From assembly GCA_958450325.1 (NCBI GenBank), contig OY288242.1, forward strand, positions 67,326,062 through 67,390,061: a stretch of 64,000 bases of DNA, in the 5' to 3' direction. This stretch comes from Agrostemma githago (Eukaryota; Streptophyta; Magnoliopsida; Caryophyllales; Caryophyllaceae). Below, one piece after another: positions 22,701-31,676 of the stretch; positions within the stretch are counted from its first letter, which is position 1; each line of letters starts with the position of its first letter. The notes beneath the pieces were generated by a model. That model ran no database searches, was not told the DNA's origin, and saw only the letters and a program-made list of their open reading frames with translations. A program made the position numbers and the translations under genes.

Positions 22701-23421
22701 TGGAGATGGGTGATACACTACTTAAAAGAGTAAGCATGCATTAAGGCTTACAAAAAAATGCAAGAATGAACCTAGCCTTGGTTTGGCCGGCCAAAAGGAT
22801 AGAGAGGGAGTAAGATAAGCTTAGACATAAATGCTACAATGAATGAAAATGATTTATCTTATGATTACGTTTTAATGTGATAAAATGAATCGTTTAAATA
22901 CAATGTAATAAAACTTGTGACCAAGAGCTTAGTCGGTCCAAAAATGTGAGAAAACAGTCTCAAATAATTTATAAGTTGATAAAAAGTATAGTCGTAAAAT
23001 AGTTAAAGGCATTTCAAAGTAATTCGAGTAAACCTCGCGTAAGAAAATAATTATTCGCGAAGCTTCGAAATAAAATCATAAATGGCTTGTTTTTAGTAAC
23101 TAAAATATATCTTAGTAAAAAAAAATATTCCATAAACGTATTCAAATATTTTTAGGAAAACGGAATAACTTAAATCCAAGCTTAAAAATGTCAGTTCGGA
23201 GAAAAATAGAATTCCTCGCGGAAAATTACTTAGTTTACGAAGAAAATCAAATAAATAGATGTAAAAGAATTAAAATCTTTTAAAATAAAAATAAATATCA
23301 TTAAACTCAAAATTGATGATAAGTTTGGAAAAATGATGACACCTAAGCCAAAATGTGATAGAGTTATAACGATGTCATAACGATAAGGAATAAAACTGCT
23401 AGAAATATAGCGGGTGTTACA
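19773..23421 (-). repeat. Nested element 5' LTR
   Basis: Near-identical copy of 13033-16694. By eye the substitutions include positions 19965, 20281, 21238 and 21931. It has 11 minisatellite units at 22561-22703. Confidence 0.95.
22561..22703. repeat. 13-bp minisatellite, 11 units
   Basis: Same AGAATGAATGTAG unit as 15821-15976, one unit shorter, which accounts exactly for the 13-bp length difference between the LTRs. The order of TAG and TGG variants also differs. Confidence 0.95.
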
Positions 23422-24030
23422 TTGCTGGCCTCTGCTGAGCTGGCGGCTCTTAGCCGCCTGAGCGATGAAGAGCTGACTATTACACCCGGGGCTCCCCGTC
23501 CTGACCGTCTGGCTATGGTGGAAAGGGACGTAGTTTTGATAAATAATTTGAAAGATAAGCTGGCGAAGCAGGAGAGCGAGCTTGAGGAGGCGAAGAATCA
23601 GGCAGGCCAGTGGAAGCTTCAAGGGGAGAAGGCTGTGAGGGAAGCAGCCAAGTTTGAAGCTGAGCTGAAGGAGAGTCGCTTGGCGATGGAGCAAGCTACC
23701 CTTTCTCTGACTGAGATGGAGCATCTTAAAAGGAAGACAGCTGATTTGGAGGAGCGTCTGTCCAAAGCTGATTCAACCCTTGAGCAGGCCAAGAGTGAAT
23801 GGAAGAAGGAAAAGGATGCCCTCCTGGAGGAGACCGATGCTGCGGTGGACGCAAGTTTTGTGAGTGGGGCCAACTCTTCCCTGGAGCTGGTGATGGAGGT
23901 GACTGGGGAGATGTTCCCTGTATTTGACAAAGAGGCCTTCCGAAGTCTTTACTCTGCTAAAAATGAGGCTCGGGCGGCCAAACCTCCTGAGGCGGCTGCT
24001 GGCCCAAGCCAGGATGCTCATAATGTTTAA
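23422..24030 (+). pseudogene. Tat antisense gene, 3' part: coiled-coil C-terminus
   Basis: Continuation of the antisense gene after the nested element; 23422-23426 is the duplicated TTGCT. The reading frame runs without a stop to TAA at 24028. The protein is Glu/Lys/Ala/Leu-rich with heptad spacing from about residue 30 to 140 (motifs VLINNLKDKL, LEEAKNQAG, MEHLKRKTADLEERL), a clear coiled coil, then a short globular-looking end rich in Phe and Val and an Ala/Pro tail. A coiled-coil C-terminus is typical of the extra antisense ORFs in Tat elements. The segment itself is undamaged; it is a pseudogene only because of the insertion and upstream lesions. Confidence 0.75.
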
Positions 24031-24216
24031 CTTTTCTTGAAATAGCTCTGTTCTCTGTGCTGAGCCTTGCTATGGCCAGCCGTCTTTAATATTTAGTTTT
24101 TCGGATCTTTGCCTTGTTGTTTTGTGAAAACATTTTACTCTCCATGGATCTGTTATGGAATGCTTTTTCTTGTTTCGGTCTGCTTTTTTCCTTCCTTTGG
24201 GTATGACCTGGTCCAA

Positions 24217-24880
24217 GGTTGGGGGAATTGCCCCCAGTCCTTGTTAGTTGTGCGTAGTTTGGCCTGATTCTGGCCTCTGGTTGAAGTCCAGGGGATCTGC
24301 CCCCTGCCTGCTTCTAGACAGGTGGGGAGGATTTTTGCGTTTTTTATACAAGGTTGGGGGAGTTACCCCCAATCCTTGTTAGTCATGCGTAGCCTAGCCT
24401 GTCCCTGGCCTCTGTTCGAAGTCCAGGGGGCCTGCCCCCTGCCTGCCCAGAGGTAAGTAGAGAGGGCTTTTTTGCGTTTTTTATACAAGGTTGGGGGAAT
24501 TGCCCCCAGTCCTTGTTAGTTGTGCGTAGCCTGGCCTGTCCCTGGCCTCTGTTCGAGGTCCAGGGGGCCTGCCCCCTGCCTGCCCAGAGGTAAGCAGGGA
24601 GGGCTTTTTGCGTTTTTTATACAAGGTTGGGGGAATTGCCCCCAGTCCTTGTTAGTTGTGCGTAGCCTGTCCTGTCCCCGGCTTCTGCTCCAAGTCCAGG
24701 GGGCCAGCTCCCTGCCTGCCCAGAGGTAGGCAGGGAGGGCTTTTGCGTTTTTTATACAAGGTTGGGGGAATTGCCCCCAGTCCTTGTTAGTTGTAGCCTG
24801 TCCTGTCCCTGGCCTCTGCTCGAAGTTCAGGGGCCTGCCCCCTGCCTGCCCAGAGGTAGGTAGGGAGGTTTAGAATTTTG
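24217..24880. repeat. 136-bp tandem repeat, five units, hairpin-rich
   Basis: Units start near 24217, 24352, 24489, 24625 and 24760. Each contains two GC-rich hairpins, GGGGGAATTGCCCCC and AGGGGGCCTGCCCCC, plus a T-rich TTGCGTTTTTTATACAAGG link. The array lies between the 3' end of pol (minus strand) and the 3' end of the antisense gene (plus strand). Variable tandem repeats in this region are a known property of Tat-lineage elements. Confidence 0.9.
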
Positions 24881-25108
24881 TTGGGGGGTCCATTTTCCTT
24901 GGTTCTGGCAACAGGGGGGCTCCCCCTATTGCCCCCTGCTCGTTTGTGTGTGAGAGCGCAAGTTTAAACAGACAACGAGTATGAACTCTTGAGCTTTATA
25001 TATATAAAAAAACCCGTTTAAACATAAGGGTGGTCGGAGCCGTCGACATTCCATTCTGATCGTTCTCCGCCAGTACTTTTCTAAAGACGAGATTTTCCTA
25101 AGACTCGG

Positions 25109-26291
25109 CTAAACATAGTATCTTTTCAGGGTGTCGGCGTTCCAGTGTGCGCCCAGCTCCTGGCCTTCTGGGTTGGCGATTTTGTATGTGCCTGTTCCCA
25201 AAATTTGGGTCACCTGATATGGGCCTTCCCAGTTGGCACTTAGTTTGCCATGTTCCCTGGATCTTCCTACAGCCTGCGTCTTCCTCAGTACTAGGTCGCC
25301 TATTTGGAACCTTCTCTCACGTACCCTTTTGTTGTATGTCTTTTTCATTCTTTGCTGATAGACGGCTATGTTGATGCTGGCCTCTTCCTTGACTTCATGG
25401 ATCAGGTCTAGGGCTTCGGCCATTGCTGCATCATTGTCAGCTTTGTTGTACTGCTGAGACCGTAGGGTAGGAACTCGTACTTCGATGGGTAATAAAGCTT
25501 CTGCTCCATATACCAGGCCAAATGGTGTCTGACCTGTTGATTCCTTTCTGGTGGTCTTTATTGACCAAAGTATACTTGGTAGCTCGTCTGCCCACCTACC
25601 TTTGAGATTATCCACCATCTTTTTGAGCCCATTTAGGATCTGCTTGTTGGCGGCCTCGGCCTGCCCATTGGTTTGGGGGTGGCAGACGGCGGAGTAGGCG
25701 ACTGTTATTTCATGCCCTTCCAGCCAGGCTCTCAAGGGGGTCATTATCAAACTGTCTCCCATGATCAAATACTAGCATTTTTGGCAGGCCGAATCTGGTT
25801 ATGATGTTTCTCCAGATGACCTTTCTGACTGCGGGTTCAGTGATGTTTGGGACTGCCTCAGCCTCAACCCACTTTGTGAAGTAGTCAATTCCTACAATGA
25901 GAAACTTCCGCCCTCCTGTGGCCGTAGTGAAGGGGCCTAGTATGTCCATCCCCCATTGAGCAAAAGGAATGGGAGATAAAATTGGTCTGAGCTCTTGGGC
26001 TGGGGCATGAATCGATGGGGCAAAGAGTTGGCATTTTCTGCATTTTCGGGTTAAGTTCCTTGCATCTGCTAACATGGTGGGCCAATAGTAGCCTGCCCTT
26101 AGGGCTTTGTGGCCCAACGATCTTCCTCCAATGTGATGCCCGCAGATCCCTGAGTGGATGTCATCCAAAACTTCAGTGGCCTGCTCTGCCCTCAGGAATC
26201 TGAGTAGGGGGAAAGTGAAGGATTTTTTGTATAGTTCTTCATTGACTATTATCAACCACGCTGCTCTGGTCTGCACTTTCCTTTTTTGCAC
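25109..26291 (-). pseudogene. Tat integrase
   Basis: Inserts element cDNA into the chromosome. The N-terminal HHCC finger is seen in the 26291 frame (HH at 52-53, C84, C87), then core D116 in WGMDILGPF and D176 in VFDHGRQF (SDNG-type motif altered to FDHG). The frame breaks around 25740 next to a run of G/C and resumes in a second frame from 25768 with the third catalytic residue E38 in HPQTNGQAEAAN, then the C-terminal GPYQV and HWNADTLKRYYV end. The frameshift separates the second Asp from the Glu, so no active enzyme can be made. A short spacer with stops (26292-26354) separates it from RNase H. Confidence 0.9.
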
Positions 26292-26354
26292 TGGATCAAA
26301 TGGTAGGGTGCCATATTTTTTTAACTGAATGAGGGGGGTTATCCAGCTCTCTTG

Positions 26355-27095
26355 CTATTCTTCGATGATGTTGACTGCCTGACAGGTAGCAGTGGATTTC
26401 TCCTGCACAACATCTACCCAAACTGACCTCCTTATGTCCTGTAGGCTAGATCTGGCCAGTTTTGACAGGGCGTCGGCCCGATTATTCTGTGACCGGGGTA
26501 TTTGCCTGACTTCGTAGGATTTTAGGTTTGACAGTCCCTGCTTCACCTTTTCTAGGTAGGCGGCCATGGCCTGGTCCCTAGCTTCATATTCTCCGTTGAT
26601 TTGATTGGCAATGAGCTGGGAGTCAGTCGCTAGTATAATTCGCTCTGCGCCTGCTGCCTTAGCTAGATTTATCTCTGCGAGTACGGCCTCATATTTCGCC
26701 TCGTTGTTTGATGCAAGGAAGGTGAATCTGAGCGCATGCTCAAAATCCACTCCTTCAGGGCTGGTCAGTACGACACCCTCCCCTGCACCATTGGCCGTTG
26801 AGGACTCGTCAGTGTATACTATCCATTCTCCGGCGGGGGGTTCCTCTTCCCCTGAATGAGAACATTCCGCTAGGAAGTCTGCCAGGGCCTGTGCCTTGAT
26901 GGCTGTCCTGGGTTGGTATGATATCCCCAGTCCGCTTAACTCAATTGCCCATTTTAGCAGCCTCCCTGATTTTTCAAATTTTTCCAATACCTTTTCTAGT
27001 GGCTGGTCGGTGAGGACCACAATAGGGTGCGCGTCGAAGTAGGGCCTGAGTTTTCTAGCGGCTATGACGACTGCGTAAGCGGCTTTTTCTACCAA
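26355..27095 (-). pseudogene. Tat RNase H plus archaeal-type RNase H
   Basis: Two RNase H modules. Residues about 1-78 finish the ordinary gypsy RT-linked RNase H (KAAYAVVIAARKLRPYF to KAQALADFLAEC). Residues about 90-215 form a second, archaeal-like RNase H with D96 (YTDES), E136 (KYEAVL), D158 (TDSQL) and D208 (NRADAL), all four catalytic positions present. The double arrangement is diagnostic of the Tat lineage. It degrades RNA in RNA-DNA hybrids during reverse transcription. The upstream boundary is a TAG codon at about 27144 that interrupts an otherwise continuous polyprotein, so the Met at 27095 is internal. Confidence 0.9.
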
Positions 27096-27146
27096 AGGAT
27101 AGTTTCTTTCAGCTGCCCCCAGGGCGTGACTTACAAAGTAGATGGG

Positions 27147-29018
27147 CTATTGTGAGCCTGCTTCTTCTTTCAGGATGACTGCACTTACCGTTGAATTGGT
27201 GACAGCAATGTATAGGTATAGTTTTTCTCCGACTACTGGTCTCGCCAAGGTAGGGAGCTTTTTCAGATGTTCCTTCAATTGTTCGAAGGCTCTCTTTTGC
27301 TCATCCTCCCATTTGAACTGTTTATTGCCTTTCAACACTTTGAAAAAAGGGGTCGACTTGTGTGCTGATCGGGCGATGAAGCGAGCCAGGGCAGCCATCC
27401 TGCCTGTGAGCCGTTGAATGTCCCTTATGGTCTTAGGCTCTGGGAGGTCCAGGACTGCCTGAATCTTCTCGGGATTGGCGTCTATTCCTCTGGATCTGAC
27501 TAAGAATCCTAAGAATTTACCAGATCGGACTCTGAACGTGCACTTTTTTGGATTCAACTTCATTTTGTAGAAGCGTAGGGAGGAGAATGTTGCTTGCAGG
27601 TCCATCAGGTGCTCCTTGTCTCCTTTGCTCTTGACAATTGCATCATCGACATATGCTTCCAAGTTTCTTCCCTTTTGATTTTCAAAGACCTTGTCTACCA
27701 ATCGTTGATAAGTGGCGCCTGTATTCTTCAGTCCAAATGGCATCATTTTATACATGTACGTTCCATGGCTGGTGATGAAGGCGCACCTCACCCTGTCAGG
27801 CTGCCAGAGGTACACTTGATGGTACCCTGAGAATGCATCCAGAAAACTCAACGTGGTATATCCACTAGTGGCATCTACAAGTTGGTCTATTCTGGGCAGG
27901 GGGTAGCAGTCCTTTGGGCAGGCTTTGTTAAGATTTGTGAAGTCTACGCACATTCTCCATGCGCCTGATGACTTCTTCACCATCATAACGTTCGCCAACC
28001 ACTCAGGGTAATCACATACTTCGATGAAATCTGCTTTCAAGAATTTTTCAATCTCCTCTTTTATCGCCGCGTCTTTTTCTGCGGACATATTTCTTTTTTT
28101 CTGCTTTACAGGGCGGGCCTCCGGATTAACGTTCAGCTTGTGAACAATAAAAGTCGGGTCGACCCTTGACATCTCATCTGCTGAGTAGGCAAATACGTCC
28201 CTGTTTTCTCTCAAGACTGCGATCAACTCTTTCTGGTAGGACTCCTCTAGGTCGGCCCCTACGAGGACCTGCCTCCCTGGTTCTAAGTCCACTAGCATGC
28301 TTTCCCCTTCAGGTTCCAGGTGGGCTGCTGTTTGCTGAACAGCCAGGATTTCACCCTCCCTGTTGGGGGAACTTTCGGCTTTTCTTTTTCCCTTTCTTTC
28401 TGTTTCATGGGCTTGTAGGGCCACGGAATAGCAGTGTCTGGCTGACTCCTGATCCCCGTGAACCTTTCCTTCCATGCCAAAGTCTGTCACATAGGCTATG
28501 GTGAGGGCCCTGATTGATACGGCGGCTTCGATTTCGTCCAGGGTGGCTCGCCCTATCAGGGCGTTGTATGCAGACTTTGCATCCACCACAACAAATGACG
28601 CCCTGACGTTCCTGGCCGAAGCCCCTTTCCCGAACGTTACCGGTAAGTCGATAATTCTCATGGGAAGTATGCCTGCCCCACTAAACCCATACAGAGATCC
28701 CGGGGCCGGCTTAAGGTGTCTTTTTTCTAAGTTCATTCTTTCAAAGGCGTCCTTGTACAAGAGGTTTGTGTAGGCGCCAGTTTCCACCATGCATCTTTTG
28801 ACAATGTGATTGCCAATCTCAAGAGTTAAGACCAAAGGATCACTGTGTGGGTATATTACTCTCCCGGCGTCCTCAGGGGTGATGCTCAGGGTCGTGTCCC
28901 TCGGGCTTCCTGCCTTCTCGGCGTAGCAAATCTGATTTCGTAATTCGTGGATCTGCCTTTTCTGGCTTCGTCTGCTTGTTCGTCCCTCTGCATCCCCTGA
29001 CACTACATGAATTATCAT
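27147..29018 (-). pseudogene. Tat protease - reverse transcriptase
   Basis: Protease motif at residues 78-82 reads VETGA where aspartic proteases need D-T/S-G, so the catalytic Asp is Glu (E79). RT occupies about 320-510: MCVDFTNLNKACPKD, D394 in FLDAFSGYHQ, and the YVDD box at 456-459, followed by the FLGFLVRSRGI and RLTGRMAAL connection. The first half of RNase H follows until the premature TAG. Length and order match a gypsy polyprotein. The frame is otherwise open for 623 codons. The ATG at 29018 is internal; gag runs into it. Confidence 0.9.
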
Positions 29019-29059
29019 GCGATTTTGGGCTGAACCTTCAGGCTTGTCTGCCGCCTCCT

Positions 29060-29981
29060 TTTGGGATTTGTTCCTCGGTGCATAGTTACTCAGCCAGCCG
29101 TTTCTTATGAGTTTTTCTATCTCGTCTTTTAAGTATCGGCATTCTTCAGTGGTGTGGCCTATGCAATCATGGAACGTGCAGAATTTTTTAGGGTGCCCCT
29201 ATGGGCTGCGCGGCTTATTTGGGCGATTCCATTTTGCTGTTTCCTTCTCCAACTCAAAGATCTCTGCCCTCGGCCTGTTGAGGGCCGTGTAGCTGTTAAA
29301 CCTTGGCTGGTAAGCTGTGCGCTCTTTCTTGGGGGTATCCCCCTCCTCTTTCTGCTTGCCTGGCTCGTTCCTGCCACGTCCACCCTGCGGTCCCCCGTGC
29401 GGCCTTGCTTGGCCTGCAGGGGTGTCCGGCAGGCTGTGAAACTCTTCCTGCAGAATGAACCCTTCGGCAATTTTTCTGGCTTTGGCCAAGGTTTCGGGCT
29501 GTGCCCTGATCATCTGGTTCTTCATCTCCCTTGGGAGTAGGGAGATTGTCAGGGCGTAGGCAGCAGTTGAATCATCAATCTCACTGACTTGTTGGTAGGA
29601 CAAGTCGAATCTCTTTCGATACTCCCTGACGCTCTCGCCCTTGTTCTGCTTCAGGGTCATAAGGTCAAAACGAGTGAGCCGTCTCCTTTTGTTCCCTGCG
29701 TATTGTTCAAGGAATGCCTCGGCTAACTCTATAAAGAAACTGATCGACCCCTGGCGAAGGTCTCTGAACCATCCCTGTGCAAGTCCTACAAGGGTGGTTA
29801 GGAAGATTTTGCACCATATTGCATCATCCACATCATACATGACCATTTGACTTTCAAATGCCGCCAGATGGTCCTCTGGATCTGTAGTCCCGTCGAACTT
29901 GACGGTGGGCATTTTGATCTTCGGGATGGGGTACTCTTGTACGTCAGGATGGAGAGGGGTCTTCGTGGGCCTGCCTACCAC
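29060..29981 (-). pseudogene. Tat gag, capsid and zinc-knuckle region
   Basis: Residues about 25-150 of the 29981 frame form a Retrotrans_gag (capsid) domain: DGTTDPEDHLAAFE, WCKIFLTTL, GWFRDL, FLEQYAG, YRKRFD. A Gly/Arg/Pro-rich linker follows. A stop at about 29199 comes just before a Cys-His knuckle seen at 29190-29130 in the reading CTFHDCIGHTTEEC. Gag forms the particle and packages RNA. The stop and the gap to the upstream N-terminal segment indicate decay. Confidence 0.85.
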
Positions 29982-30206
29982 TCGTGACCTGCTTTCCCCA
30001 GACTGGTTACCGTGAACATCCCACTGTCTAGGGGCCGGTTTCCTCGTACTGGGGGAGCGGTGCTTTGATGGTCACCTGATCGTTGCCTCGTTCTCCGCGT
30101 CAGGGGAGGGTTGCCTAGACCGCTTTCTCCGGGACTGACCGAGATTACCATCCTGGTGATACCTTGATTCGAGCGGCTGCCCCCGGTTAAGCCTAGATTG
30201 CAGGCT

Positions 30207-30836
30207 CTAGGACAGCCCTGGAGCTGGCTGTCCCTTCATCGCTGGCGTTAACCTGGAGAAGACTCCGCCCTGCTTTTCTCCCAGGCGTTTAGACGCAGGC
30301 CCCCTGTGCCTCATTCGATCCTGCAGTCCCTGAGACAGACCCCTTTTCTCCCTGGACGTGGACTTCGTAGTGTGTATAGAGAACGCCTGCTGTTGAGCTG
30401 GCGGTTCCTGGCTGCCTGTTGTGATACGCCTCTGTACCTGTGCGTATACTTGACCTATTCTCCTTGCCTTCCTCTGGGCGTTTCTGGCGGCGGTTCGCTT
30501 CGTACCCCCAGCCCCATCTCTGCTTACTGAACGGGGCTGTCTGGGGGTCGTTGCGACCCTGCCTACCAGGTCTTCGGGGGTGAATTCCTGGTTAAGCATT
30601 GCGGAGAAGAAGGCAGCTGTCTGTACCATCTGAGCTGGGGTTAAGTTCAGGGTGTGCCCTGGATGTGCCCCCTGCCCTGGTGCCACAGCTGTATTTGGCA
30701 TGCCCAGGAGACTGGCTCCTCCCACTCCCAGGATCGTGGCGGCAGGAGCTTTCTCCGGCTGCGGCATGCCGTATATTGGGGTCACCGGTGGGACTGTCGG
30801 ACCTACCCTTACACTTGTGTCAACAATCTCAGGCAT
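30207..30836 (-). pseudogene. Tat gag N-terminal segment
   Basis: 209-codon frame starting about 75 nt after the PBS, the natural position for gag. It is Pro/Ala/Gly-rich for the first 65 residues, has an LTPAQMVQTAAFFSAML helix near 66-85, then a basic Arg/Gln-rich part. It ends at a stop; the capsid domain continues in another frame from 29981, about 225 bp later. No known domain in this part; assignment rests on position. Confidence 0.65.
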
Positions 30837-30912
30837 GATTGCTTCGATTGGTTAGTTTTTGTACTTGGGAATGGTTGATTTTTGTGGGTAATTCGTGGAT
30901 ACAACCAGATCT

Positions 30913-30930
30913 TCCCCACAGACGGCGCCA
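30913..30930 (-). promoter_or_regulatory. Tat primer binding site
   Basis: TGGCGCCGTCTGTGGGGA on the minus strand, three bases from the 5' LTR end. The first nine bases are complementary to the 3' end of plant tRNA-Asp, the primer used by many Tat and Athila elements. Confidence 0.75.
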
Positions 30931-30933
30931 AAT

Positions 30934-31620
30934 TGTTCCGGTACTGGAATCAATTAACCCGATTCGGAATTCAGGTCTGTGATGTTCAATGTTGCTTTGA
31001 GTGATGATCGGACAACCTTGCTAACTTCTCCTTCTTCTTACTCCACTAGTCGGACCTTCCCGGCAGAGTGAGCTTTCTCCCTGCACATAGAACGCACAGG
31101 GCCTCGGAGATTGTCCGAGGGAACCCCCTCTGATGCCTAAGACAGTCCGTGAATGCCTTAATGAACCTAGCTCGTGAGGAGCTAGATGGCGTTTTTTGGA
31201 GTGAGAATCTAGAGAGAGAAAATCCAAACCTTTTCTTGTGGGAAATGGAAGAGTATTTATACCTTCCCACAAGAGAGGGAAGTAGAAGGAGGATGGGTGG
31301 ATGAGGAGGTGACAAGTGGCTTCACCTCATCCACCCATTCTCATTTACCTTAGGCGAAATAACGAGGAGGTCCCTTGGTGGTCCCTGCCCTGCCTGCGGA
31401 GATTTCCCCCAGAGGACAGGCGGGTAGGGGTTATGTGAAGGCTGGGTTTGAGCAGGCCGCATCGCCCTGCTGGGCAGGCGGTCGTCTGAAGTCCCCAGTG
31501 GGTTCTCTTTTTAGTGATTTTGCTCTGATTGTCTGCCGGGTTGGTTCCCTGGCTCCTTGGGTGGAGTCTTCTGGGGGCCTGCTTAGCAGGCGGCCCGGAG
31601 CAGGCTACCGACCCTCATCA
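30934..31620 (-). repeat. Tat element 5' LTR
   Basis: Starts TGTTCCGG and ends CCCTCATCA on the plus strand; paired with 9103-9789. Followed directly by the target duplication and the rest of the TA microsatellite. Confidence 0.95.
31254..31261 (-). promoter_or_regulatory. TATA box in Tat 5' LTR
   Basis: TATAAATA on the minus strand at the same place as in the 3' LTR. This copy would drive gag-pol RNA. Confidence 0.7.
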
Positions 31621-31676
31621 ATATATATATGTATATATATATATGTGTGTATATATATATACATACATATACATAT
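31621..31676. repeat. (TA)n / (CATA)n microsatellite, right half
   Basis: Continues the tract interrupted at 9102, with TGTG and CATA interruptions. Directly abuts the next LTR. Confidence 0.9.

Larger units (their letters stand above)
13033..23421 (-). mobile_element. Young non-autonomous LTR element (LARD type) nested in the Tat element
   Basis: LTRs 13033-16694 (3662 bp) and 19773-23421 (3649 bp) enclose a 3078-bp interior with no pol. A perfect 5-bp target duplication TTGCT flanks it (13028-13032, 23422-23426). A tRNA-iMet-type PBS next to the right LTR and a purine tract next to the left LTR show minus-strand orientation. The LTRs differ by one 13-bp minisatellite unit and about six substitutions by eye, so insertion was recent. 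Very long LTRs with a short non-coding interior fit the large retrotransposon derivative (LARD) class, which must borrow proteins from an autonomous relative. The TGTAACACCC end and AGTGGGGAGGAT purine tract are like Tekay/Del chromoviruses. Confidence 0.93.
9103..31620 (-). mobile_element. Ty3/gypsy Tat-lineage retrotransposon with antisense genes
   Basis: LTRs at 9103-9789 and 30934-31620 are both 687 bp, start TG and end CA, and are flanked by ATATA (9098-9102 and 31621-31625). On the minus strand the order is 5' LTR, PBS, gag, protease, RT, RNase H, archaeal-type RNase H, integrase, tandem repeats, antisense genes, 3' LTR. The double RNase H and the extra antisense region before the 3' LTR are hallmarks of the Tat lineage (Ogre/Retand relatives). 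The two LTRs differ at about twenty positions by eye, so the element is older than the one nested inside it. Length without the nested element and one TSD copy is about 12.1 kb. Coding regions carry stops and frameshifts, so it is not autonomous now. Confidence 0.93.

Noticed and set aside
24520..24729. Cys/Pro-rich 69-codon frame
   Set aside because: Lies inside the 136-bp tandem repeat; GC-rich hairpins create open frames.
28166..28504. 112-codon plus-strand frame and others opposite gag-pol at 25.1-30.9 kb
   Set aside because: Antisense shadows of gag-pol with no independent coding character.
25109..31620. Endogenous pararetrovirus or other integrated virus
   Set aside because: Flanking LTRs, PBS, integrase and TSD identify an LTR retrotransposon; no movement or coat protein features.
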